From Anaerolineae bacterium (GTDB lineage Bacteria > Chloroflexota > Anaerolineae > 4572-78 > NAK82), in the NCBI GenBank assembly GCA_030598425.1, contig JAUVPY010000189.1, forward strand, positions 1-6,022: DNA of 6,022 nucleotides, in the 5' to 3' direction. The notes under the pieces are model-generated. The model saw only the letters and a program-made list of their open reading frames with translations. It was not told the origin of the DNA and did not search any database. Numbering within the stretch: the stretch's first letter is position 1; every line of letters begins with the position of its first letter. Positions 1 through 5,292 of this stretch are shown here, one piece after another. The position numbers and the translations under genes were made by a program.

Positions 1-469
1 CCACGTTACGCATCAGCGCCTCGGCCTCAACATCCCCTTCTTCGGGCACGTCATCAGGCATGGTCGAGACTTTAGCCTTAAGGTAAGGCTCCTCGGTTAT
101 CCATTCGTCAATGTGAATACGTTCCACCCCTTGCACAATGATACGCATGGTGCCATCCGGTGATTTGATGAGCCGGTGAATAAGGGCCGCAGTGCCCATT
201 TGATACACCTGATCCGGGTCCGGTTCGTCAAGCTCGGGGTCCTCGGACGCAACCAATCCCACCAGCCGGTCGCCCACCGCCACCTCATCAACCAGCCGCA
301 CCGACCGGGCCTGGCCCACCGTGAGGGGAAGTACCATCAACGGATAGACGACTATCCCCCGCAATGGAAGAATCGGAAGTTCTTCAGGTATCGCCGGAGT
401 TGCTGATGAATCAGGCTCTTCACTATCGGTTGTTTGTTCGTCGAGGTCACTCACTTCGACGCTAGGCAT
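1..469 (-). CDS. lon: ATP-dependent protease Lon, N-terminal part (partial)
   Basis: Lon is a cytoplasmic AAA+ serine protease that degrades misfolded and regulatory proteins. Only the first 156 codons are present; the gene continues past the left edge, so the ATPase and protease domains are not visible. Residues 32-52 read as the typical start of the Lon substrate-binding domain (PILPLRGIVVYP, then MVLPLTVG). Later parts also fit the family: VGLVASEDPE (70-79), MGTAALIHRLIKSPDG (91-106) and IIVQGVERIHIDEW (110-123). Before the domain lies an acidic, probably disordered leader of about 30 residues rich in D, E, S and T. The ATG is supported by an exact AAGGAGG seven bases upstream (477-483, minus strand). 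It lies downstream of the Hsp20 gene in the same direction with a 106-base gap, which makes a local stress-response cluster. Identification is firm for the domain; the rest of the gene is inferred. Confidence 0.93.
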   Translation of the reverse strand, partial: MPSVEVSDLDEQTTDSEEPDSSATPAIPEELPILPLRGIVVYPLMVLPLTVGQARSVRLVDEVAVGDRLVGLVASEDPELDEPDPDQVYQMGTAALIHRLIKSPDGTMRIIVQGVERIHIDEWITEEPYLKAKVSTMPDDVPEEGDVEAEALMRNV

Positions 470-497
470 TTGAGAGCCTCCTTGTAATGTCGGTTAT

Positions 498-513
498 GTT
501 GAAGTCATTCAAC
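498..513. promoter_or_regulatory. Palindrome upstream of lon, possible operator
   Basis: GTTGAA and TTCAAC form a perfect 6-base inverted repeat around a 4-base spacer. It sits between the lon ribosome binding site and a possible minus-strand -10 box TACACT (516-521), so it would cover the start of transcription, a usual place for a repressor site. The -35 match is poor (ACTTCC), so the promoter is uncertain. The sequence does not match the CIRCE element. A second small palindrome, TCTCA-C-TGAGA, lies at 544-554. Confidence 0.35.
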
Positions 514-575
514 GTAGTGTACCACATCAGCTTCGATGGGAAGTCTCACTGAGAAACCACCATAGTTTCGGGGTG

Positions 576-1004
576 TCATTCGTTTTCGATGGCAATGCGA
601 TGGGCGTCTTCCTTGGGAAGAGTCACCAGCAAGAAGCCGTCCTCGTAGGAGGCTTCGATGCCATCTACATCAACCGCTTTAGAAACGTAAACGTCAGTAC
701 GAAACTCTCCGTAGGGTATCTCCATTTGGTGATAGCCAAGCTTCGCTGCTGGATCACGGCGCATACCAGCGATGATCAGATTACTGTCGGAAAAGGTAAT
801 CGCAAAGTCATCTTCGGCCATACCGGCCACTTCGACCTTGACCACAATGCCATCATCGGTCTCATATACATCGGTTGGAGGGCGCCATATCCGCCCATGA
901 TGAGGCAAAACCCAACGACTATCAGTCACGTTTGTCAAGAAGCGACCGGTCACGGAATACCGGTGCCCTGGTTTGTCTCCTCGCCCCTGATATTTACCAA
1001 CCAT
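576..1004 (-). CDS. Small heat shock protein, Hsp20/alpha-crystallin family
   Basis: This is an ATP-independent chaperone that binds unfolding proteins and holds them for refolding; such proteins form oligomers in the cytoplasm. The product has 142 residues, a normal length. A short N-terminal arm (1-40) precedes the alpha-crystallin domain (about 41-131), which opens with WRPPTDVYETDDGIVVKVEVAGM and carries the conserved DGFLLVTLPK near its end (122-131). The C-terminal tail holds an IxI motif, I137-A-I139, which in this family docks into a neighbouring subunit. The ATG has an AGGAG seven bases upstream (1012-1016, minus strand). Its neighbours are lon downstream and a GAF protein upstream, both in the same direction. 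No CIRCE or HAIR operator was recognised in front of it. Family assignment is secure; the exact clients and regulation are not visible. Confidence 0.95.
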   Translation of the reverse strand: MVGKYQGRGDKPGHRYSVTGRFLTNVTDSRWVLPHHGRIWRPPTDVYETDDGIVVKVEVAGMAEDDFAITFSDSNLIIAGMRRDPAAKLGYHQMEIPYGEFRTDVYVSKAVDVDGIEASYEDGFLLVTLPKEDAHRIAIENE

Positions 1005-1065
1005 AAATCTGCTCCTGTCACGAACCCAAATAGTGGTCTACCGGGTCAATCTGGATGGCTTGGTA

Positions 1066-1201
1066 GTGTTGACATATGATTTGGCACCAGAGAGACATCA
1101 TGCGACTCTTCGTTGGAGCCTTAGAGGACAAAAACAAATTGTCAACACGGCCTAGGCATCCTCTTGAGGTCTATCCGGCCGGACGCGAATAATATGTCAA
1201 C
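1066..1201. repeat. Inverted copies of a TTGACA-centred motif
   Basis: GTGTTGACA at 1066-1074 has an exact reverse complement at 1140-1148. In a second pairing, GTTGACATAT at 1068-1077 has an exact reverse complement, ATATGTCAAC, at 1192-1201. Inside the first pair, ATTTG (1079-1083) also matches CAAAT (1135-1139). The motif contains a consensus -35 hexamer, yet none of the three copies has a good -10 box at 16-18 bases. They may be binding sites for one regulator rather than three promoters. Confidence 0.45.
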
Positions 1202-1228
1202 CACTCCAGGTGGGTTGTTATGTTCTCC

Positions 1229-1248
1229 TTATCCTGCTGGCAGGATAA
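1229..1248. repeat. Perfect palindrome between the GAF and Hsp20 genes
   Basis: TTATCCTGC and GCAGGATAA are perfect inverted arms separated by two bases. As RNA this would be an 8-pair stem with a 4-base loop. It lies 50 bases after the GAF stop codon, where a terminator is expected, but neither strand shows a T run after the stem. It could instead be an operator for the Hsp20 gene or a transcript-end stabilising hairpin. Confidence 0.5.
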
Positions 1249-1288
1249 AATCGGACTCGTCAGAGAACTAACCCAATCAACTTTGTTA

Positions 1289-1317
1289 ATTATACCATTA
1301 CATCTCTTCAGAGTCGA
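1289..1317 (-). promoter_or_regulatory. Candidate promoter for the Hsp20 gene
   Basis: On the minus strand a perfect -10 box TATAAT (1289-1294) is preceded, after 17 bases, by TCGACT (1312-1317), a 4 of 6 match to the -35 consensus. It would overlap the end of the GAF gene and give an untranslated leader of about 280 bases containing the palindrome at 1229-1248. The AT-rich setting makes a chance match possible. Confidence 0.3.
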
Positions 1318-1918
1318 GCCGTGATCGCATATCCTCAAGAGCGGTCGCAGCCACGTGGGCCAAAATCGAGAGCAGTGTTGCATCAGTCTCGATAAACTTG
1401 TTTCCATCATACTTGTTGAGCAACTCAATCACCCCCACAAGCTTGCCTCGTGTGATCATCGGTACGCACAATATTGAGCGGGTGACAAAGCCAAACGCCT
1501 CGTCGATTTGCGGCGAAAAGCGCCAGTCGTGGCGAGGATTGTTGACGATGAGCGGTTCACCTTCGGTGGCGACCCAGCCAGCAATGCCGATGTCACCGCC
1601 AATTCGATATCCGCGTAGCTCTCCACGGATGTCCCCATGGACCACGGCAAAGACCAGTTCGTCCGTCTCGTCGTCCAAGAGCAATAGAGATCCATCCTCT
1701 GCCCTAAGAACAACCATTGCATTATAGAGGATCTGATCGAGCAGAGTGAGCAGGTTTTCTTCAGACATAATCTGCTGGGCAGCCCAGTAAAGATCTTCCA
1801 GGGCATCCATATATCGGTGGAGCGCTCGATTCTCCTCTTCTAAGGCCTTGTTCTCTTCTTGCAAGCGAGTGTTTTCTTGCTGCAAGAACCGCATCAGTTG
1901 GGGGGTAGATGTACTCAT
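1298..1918 (-). CDS. GAF-domain protein with N-terminal leucine zipper
   Basis: The product has 206 residues: a coiled coil (about 8-45) followed by one GAF domain (about 58-195), with no kinase, cyclase or DNA-binding domain. GAF domains bind small ligands or chromophores and often act as dimeric sensors. The GAF part shows GIAGWVATEGEPLIVNN (111-127) and a typical ending in VPMITRGKLVGVIELLN (152-168). The coiled coil has leucines at 12, 19, 26, 33 and 40, exactly seven apart, and asparagines at 16, 23 and 30. There is no signal peptide or membrane segment, so it should be cytoplasmic. The ATG has AGGAGG five bases upstream (1924-1929, minus strand). The ligand is unknown, and the absence of an output domain means it probably acts on a separate partner. 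Confidence 0.88.
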   Translation of the reverse strand: MSTSTPQLMRFLQQENTRLQEENKALEEENRALHRYMDALEDLYWAAQQIMSEENLLTLLDQILYNAMVVLRAEDGSLLLLDDETDELVFAVVHGDIRGELRGYRIGGDIGIAGWVATEGEPLIVNNPRHDWRFSPQIDEAFGFVTRSILCVPMITRGKLVGVIELLNKYDGNKFIETDATLLSILAHVAATALEDMRSRLDSEEM

Positions 1919-1968
1919 TGTAGCCTCCTGCTGCTCGGAACCAAATACTTGATTGTTGGCACAACCCT

Positions 1969-1997
1969 AGTATACCAGAGATTGACGTAAGATTCAA
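1969..1997 (-). promoter_or_regulatory. Candidate promoter for the GAF gene
   Basis: On the minus strand TTGAAT (1992-1997) and TATACT (1969-1974) are separated by exactly 17 bases, a good vegetative sigma factor promoter. Transcription would begin near 1961, leaving a leader of about 43 bases before the ATG with its AGGAGG. Confidence 0.6.
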
Positions 1998-2030
1998 CCC
2001 CCTATTTTTCTGATCTTTGACCTTCGTCAC

Positions 2031-2081
2031 TTGCACTCTTAATAAGGCCTCTGGGGTCTTTTTTAGACCCCAGGGGTGCAA
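2031..2081. repeat. Strong hairpin in the divergent intergenic region
   Basis: CTGGGGTCT (2051-2059) and AGACCCCAG (2065-2073) form a perfect 9-pair stem around five T residues, extendable by three pairs including one wobble. An outer pair, TTGCAC (2031-2036) and GTGCAA (2076-2081), also matches. It lies upstream of both divergent promoters, so it is not placed to end either gene, and no T run follows the stem on either strand. It may be a protein-binding palindrome or part of an unrecognised small RNA. Confidence 0.55.
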
Positions 2082-2095
2082 CAAATCCAACCTCA

Positions 2096-2124
2096 TTGAC
2101 AGCCCCTATTATACGGTGTACAAT
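2096..2124 (+). promoter_or_regulatory. Strong promoter for hisG and mevalonate kinase
   Basis: An exact -35 TTGACA (2096-2101) is followed after 17 bases by TACAAT (2119-2124), one base from the -10 consensus. Transcription should start near 2131, giving a leader of about 36 bases. The leader is too short for a T-box, riboswitch or leader-peptide attenuator, so histidine control by such means looks unlikely here. Confidence 0.75.
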
Positions 2125-2166
2125 CGCGCTAAGTAAATCCAAATAAATGACGTAGAGTGATTATCC

Positions 2167-3204
2167 ATGCACGCGATCAATCAACCCGACCGACGCAAGA
2201 TCCGACTGGCGCTGGCCAGCAAGGGACGTATGGAAACAGAAACGCTGGCGTTTCTGCACGACTGCGGGCTTCACGTGACCAAGCTAAATTCGCGGCAATA
2301 CGTCGCAGCGATCCCGGCTATCCCCGAGTTAGAGGTCTGGTTTCAACGCTCGGCCGACATCGTGCGCAAAGTGCGTTACGGCGACGTAAGCTTGGGTATT
2401 ACGGGCTTCGATAGCGTGACCGAGTACCGTGGCGAAGGCGACGAGATCATCGTATTGCACGGTACGCTAGGATTTGGTGGGTGCCGGTTGGTGTTGGCCG
2501 TCCCCGACAAGTGGGAAGGCATAGCCTCAATTGAGGACCTGGCTGCTCTGGCCCGCAAACAAGCTTCCGAAGACCGCCTCCTACGAATTGGCACCAAGTA
2601 CGAGAGATTGGTGGTACGGTTTTTGGCTGAACGGGGAGTGGAACCGTATCAACTCATCCGGTCCGAGGGCGCGCTGGAAGCCGGCCCACAGATGGGATTC
2701 GTCGATCTGATTGCTGACCTGACTGCCACCGGTATCACACTGCGTGAAAACCGTCTAAAGCTAATCGAAGGGGGCACGCTGCTGACTTCCGAAGCTTGCC
2801 TTATCGGCAACCGCCACACGCTCAAAAACCAGCCCGCGGTGCTGATGGTCGCCAAGCAGTTACTTGAGTTTATCGAGGCACATCTGAGGGCCGCCGGCTT
2901 CCATGCCATTATCGCCAACATCCAAGGCGAGTCACCGGAAGCTGTGGCTCAAAAAGTCCTATCTCAGCCTGATCTTAGTGGCCTCCAGGGTCCCACCATT
3001 TCGCCTGTTTACATGCGCGACACTGGTAGCGGTGATTGGCACGCCATCAGTATCATTGTTCGCAAGCAACGGCTGGTGCAAGCGGTCGGGCAATTACGGG
3101 CCATCGGTGGCAGTGGCGTGGTCGTTACCCCGGCCACGTACATCTTCGAGGACGAACCGATGACGTATCGAAAGCTACTGGCGGAACTTGGAATTGATGG
3201 GTAG
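2167..3204 (+). CDS. hisG: ATP phosphoribosyltransferase, long form
   Basis: HisG joins ATP and PRPP to make phosphoribosyl-ATP, the committed first step of histidine synthesis, in the cytoplasm. The catalytic part (about 12-215) shows IRLALASKGRM (12-22), GDVSLGITGFD (72-82), LGFGGCRL (101-108) and the PRPP-binding stretch around DLIADLTATGITL (180-192), ending in SEACLIGNR (208-216). A C-terminal regulatory domain (about 232-325) marks the long, HisZ-independent form that is feedback-inhibited by histidine. At 345 residues it is longer than the roughly 300 usual for the family. The extra length lies in a 10-residue leader, an insertion near 124-138 and a tail after about 323. The start is the first in-frame ATG after the promoter, with a weak GAGTGA upstream. 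No other histidine gene is adjacent; mevalonate kinase follows after 24 bases. Confidence 0.93.
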   Translation: MHAINQPDRRKIRLALASKGRMETETLAFLHDCGLHVTKLNSRQYVAAIPAIPELEVWFQRSADIVRKVRYGDVSLGITGFDSVTEYRGEGDEIIVLHGTLGFGGCRLVLAVPDKWEGIASIEDLAALARKQASEDRLLRIGTKYERLVVRFLAERGVEPYQLIRSEGALEAGPQMGFVDLIADLTATGITLRENRLKLIEGGTLLTSEACLIGNRHTLKNQPAVLMVAKQLLEFIEAHLRAAGFHAIIANIQGESPEAVAQKVLSQPDLSGLQGPTISPVYMRDTGSGDWHAISIIVRKQRLVQAVGQLRAIGGSGVVVTPATYIFEDEPMTYRKLLAELGIDG

Positions 3205-3228
3205 ATAGGCAACTCGCGAAGGCCGTCA

Positions 3229-4233
3229 ATGGATACCAGGGCAGATCAAACCCAATCACGTCGCTCAGAATGCGAAACTACAGTCGCTACTGCGCCTGGC
3301 AAAGTCATCCTCTTTGGCGAACACGCCGTTGTCTACAGCCGGCCGGCGATCGCTGTGCCCGTGATGGATGTCAGTGCGAGGGCTACGATCAGCCCCGGCG
3401 AACTCGGGGGGGGTGTGCATATCCTGGCCGCTGACCTACCCGCGCCCGATGGAAACCCGGGCGGCCATCGCTACCGCCTGCGCGATGCGGCCTCTGACGA
3501 TCCCTTGAGAGCCAGCGTTGAATTGGCTCTAGACGCTTTTCTCCATAACGGCTCCGAGCCTGATGTACTGGTCACGATCACCTCCACGATCCCCATTGCA
3601 CGCGGGATGGGCAGTGGGGCTGCTGTTGCCACCGCTATCGTCCGCGCTGTTGGCCGTCACTTCGGGCACGATCCCCAACCGGAGGGAATCTCCCCTTTAG
3701 TTTACGAGGTTGAGAAGCTGCATCACGGCACTCCCAGTGGGATTGACAATACCGTCGTCGCTTACGCGCAGCCGGTGTTCTTCGTGCGGGGTGAAGGGAT
3801 GAAACGGCTCTCGGTAGGAGCACGGCTAAACCTGGTCGTCGCCGATACGGGCGTGGTCAGCTCAACCCGCGAGGTGGTTGGTGACGTGCGTCGCCGCTGG
3901 AGCGCTGACACCGAGCGCTACGAAGGTCTGTTCGACGAAATTGGTGCCGTCGCGCGCCTGGCCAAATCAGCTATTGAACGCGGGGATCCCAAAGCTGTCG
4001 GCCGACTGATGGATGAGAATCACGAATTGCTGATGACCCTCGGCGTCTCATCACCTGAGCTCGACACGCTGGTAAAGGCTGCTGAGAGGGCTGGGGCATT
4101 GGGCGCAAAGATGTCCGGCGCCGGTTGGGGTGGCAATATGCTTGCCCTGGTTGAGGCCGACCGCGCGCCGACTGTCGCCAGCGCGCTGCGGGGGGCTGGC
4201 GCAGCTAGTACCATCTTCTCACAGATTTCGTAA
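3229..4233 (+). CDS. mvk: Mevalonate kinase (GHMP kinase family)
   Basis: This enzyme phosphorylates mevalonate with ATP to 5-phosphomevalonate, a step of the mevalonate route to isoprenoids. The 334 residues show the three GHMP motifs: APGKVILFGEHAVVY (22-36), the ATP-binding PIARGMGSGAA (122-132) and GAKMSGAGWGGNM (292-304). The stretch EKLHHGTPSGIDN (162-174) is diagnostic of mevalonate kinase. K25, E162 and D173 correspond to human K13, E193 and D204, so the active site looks intact. The first 18 residues are a hydrophilic leader. The ATG has a modest AAGG six bases upstream. It follows hisG by 24 bases and is probably cotranscribed. Most bacteria use the MEP route, but some Chloroflexota carry mevalonate genes. 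Another GHMP kinase of the isoprenoid pathway is less likely given the motif match. Confidence 0.9.
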   Translation: MDTRADQTQSRRSECETTVATAPGKVILFGEHAVVYSRPAIAVPVMDVSARATISPGELGGGVHILAADLPAPDGNPGGHRYRLRDAASDDPLRASVELALDAFLHNGSEPDVLVTITSTIPIARGMGSGAAVATAIVRAVGRHFGHDPQPEGISPLVYEVEKLHHGTPSGIDNTVVAYAQPVFFVRGEGMKRLSVGARLNLVVADTGVVSSTREVVGDVRRRWSADTERYEGLFDEIGAVARLAKSAIERGDPKAVGRLMDENHELLMTLGVSSPELDTLVKAAERAGALGAKMSGAGWGGNMLALVEADRAPTVASALRGAGAASTIFSQIS

Positions 4234-4246
4234 TCTGTTTTACTTT
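4221..4246 (+). terminator. Weak intrinsic terminator overlapping the mvk stop
   Basis: ACAGATT (4221-4227) and AATCTGT (4232-4238) form a perfect 7-pair stem around a 4-base loop, followed by TTT, AC and TTT. The mvk stop codon TAA (4231-4233) lies in the loop and second arm. The stem has only two GC pairs, so termination would be partial at best. Confidence 0.4.
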
Positions 4247-4273
4247 GCCCATTTGTCGTACTTCGTGTATCAT
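4245..4273 (+). promoter_or_regulatory. Candidate promoter for the epimerase gene
   Basis: TTGCCC (4245-4250) and TATCAT (4268-4273) are 17 bases apart, 4 of 6 and 5 of 6 matches to the vegetative consensus. It lies just after the weak terminator and about 30 bases before the epimerase start, in a T-rich stretch, which supports a transcription unit boundary here. Confidence 0.4.
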
Positions 4274-4293
4274 TTTCTTTACTCTTTCACAAC

Positions 4294-4307
4294 GAGGGTG
4301 CCCATTG
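4294..4307 (+). promoter_or_regulatory. Ribosome binding site fixing a TTG start
   Basis: GAGGG (4294-4298) lies six bases before TTG at 4305. Starting there makes the protein begin MKVLITGAAGFIGSHL, exactly where this enzyme family begins. No in-frame ATG exists nearby; a TTG at 4245 would add 20 unrelated residues and has no good binding site. Confidence 0.75.
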
Positions 4308-5264
4308 AAAGTACTCATAACCGGTGCGGCTGGTTTTATCGGCAGCCATCTGGCCGAAGCCCTGCTGAGCCGTGGCGACGAGGTGATCGCTGTTGACAAT
4401 TTCAACGATTACTACGATCCGGCTCGCAAGCGGGCCAACGTCGCTCCCTTCCAGGGTCATCCGCGTCTCACTTTCTACGAAGCTGACGTCCGCGACGCCG
4501 ATAGGATGTATAAGATCATGGCCGATCACTGCCCCGACGTCATTGCACACCTGGCGGCCATGGGTGGCGTTCGCTATTCCATCGGGCGGGCTCCGCTTTA
4601 CACCGACGTGAACTTACGTGGTACGGTCGGCTTATTGGAGGTAGCGCGCGGGGGCGCGGTGCCCCACTTCGTTTTCGCTTCTACCTCGTCGGTCTACGGC
4701 AAGACTGACCGCATCCCGTTCGAGGAAACCGATCCCTGTAATCAGCCGCTGGCTCCCTATCCCGCCACCAAGAAAGCGGCCGAAATCATCGGCTATACCT
4801 ACCACAACCTGCACAATCTGAACTTCACTGCCCTGCGTTTCTTCAGTGTCTACGGGCCTCGGGGCCGTCCGGATATGATGCCCTTTATGGTGACGCACCG
4901 CATCGTCAACCGGCGTGAGATCCAGCTTTTTGACGCTGGGCAGATGAAGCGGGACTGGACTTACATTGACGACATAATCGCCGGGGTGGTTGCTGCCATA
5001 GACCGTCCGTTGGGCTATGAAGTCATCAACCTGGGACGAGGCGAGCCAGTGCTGATGGCCGATTTCGTGGGCATCATCGAAGGGTTGATAGGCAAACGTG
5101 CCATTTTGTCCACACCGCCAGCGCCCCCCAGCGAGCCCAAGGTCACCTTCGCCGACATCAGCAAAGCGCGCAGGCTCCTGGACTACGATCCCAAGACAGC
5201 CGTCGCGGACGGCCTGGCCCGCACGTGGAGCTGGTATCAGCGGGAGATTGGCACATCCGGGTAG
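4305..5264 (+). CDS. NAD-dependent epimerase/dehydratase, UDP-glucuronate 4-epimerase-like
   Basis: This extended short-chain dehydrogenase probably interconverts UDP-glucuronate and UDP-galacturonate, or a related nucleotide sugar, in the cytoplasm. From the TTG start it has 319 residues, normal for the family. The NAD fold opens with the GxxGxxG motif (G7, G10, G13) and acidic D31. DNFNDYYDPARKR (31-43) is typical of UDP-glucuronate epimerases, as are GGVRYSI (87-93), RFFSVYGPRGRPDM (178-191) and MKRDWTYIDDI (214-224). The catalytic set is T127 in FASTSSVYG, Y152 and K156 in YPATKK. Threonine at the S/T position is acceptable. Codons and GC content resemble the neighbours. A membrane glycosyltransferase-like gene follows after 28 bases, which suggests a role in supplying a sugar for a surface polysaccharide or glycolipid. 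Substrate specificity is inferred from motifs only. Confidence 0.87.
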   Translation: MKVLITGAAGFIGSHLAEALLSRGDEVIAVDNFNDYYDPARKRANVAPFQGHPRLTFYEADVRDADRMYKIMADHCPDVIAHLAAMGGVRYSIGRAPLYTDVNLRGTVGLLEVARGGAVPHFVFASTSSVYGKTDRIPFEETDPCNQPLAPYPATKKAAEIIGYTYHNLHNLNFTALRFFSVYGPRGRPDMMPFMVTHRIVNRREIQLFDAGQMKRDWTYIDDIIAGVVAAIDRPLGYEVINLGRGEPVLMADFVGIIEGLIGKRAILSTPPAPPSEPKVTFADISKARRLLDYDPKTAVADGLARTWSWYQREIGTSG

Positions 5265-5287
5265 CAGGTATCAGGTAGCAAGTAGCA
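5260..5287 (+). repeat. Heptamer tandem repeat array 1
   Basis: Four contiguous 7-base units with consensus GGTAGCA; units 1 and 3 are exact and units 2 and 4 differ by one base each. The array covers the epimerase stop codon (5262-5264) and most of the gap before the next gene, ending six bases before its ATG. It occupies the place where a ribosome binding site would be expected. Confidence 0.75.
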
Positions 5288-5292
5288 GCAAT

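Larger units (their letters stand above)
1005..1297. other. Long intergenic region upstream of the Hsp20 gene
   Basis: This gap of 293 bases between the GAF stop and the Hsp20 start contains no convincing gene. It holds three copies of a TTGACA-centred motif in inverted arrangement, a perfect palindrome, and a TATAAT on the minus strand close to the GAF stop. It most likely carries the control region of the heat shock gene, but no single promoter stands out. Confidence 0.5.

Noticed and set aside
555..575. Terminator hairpin after the Hsp20 gene (GAAAC and GTTTC arms)
   Set aside because: Only five pairs with no T run after the stem; too weak to call.
573..1079. Long plus-strand reading frame of 168 codons
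   Set aside because: It is the antisense shadow of the Hsp20 gene, whose protein has clear family motifs and a good ribosome binding site.
1100..1192. Small plus-strand reading frame of 30 codons between inverted motifs
   Set aside because: It has only a weak AGAGAGA upstream, no workable promoter for its start, and no recognisable features.
1005..1300. CIRCE or HAIR heat shock operator upstream of the Hsp20 gene
   Set aside because: Neither TTAGCACTC-N9-GAGTGCTAA nor CTTGAGT-N7-ACTCAAG is present; only a lone CTTGAG occurs near 1163.
4245..4304. Upstream TTG start extending the epimerase by 20 residues
   Set aside because: The added residues are unlike the family, overlap the candidate promoter, and lack a ribosome binding site; the TTG at 4305 fits both family start and spacing.
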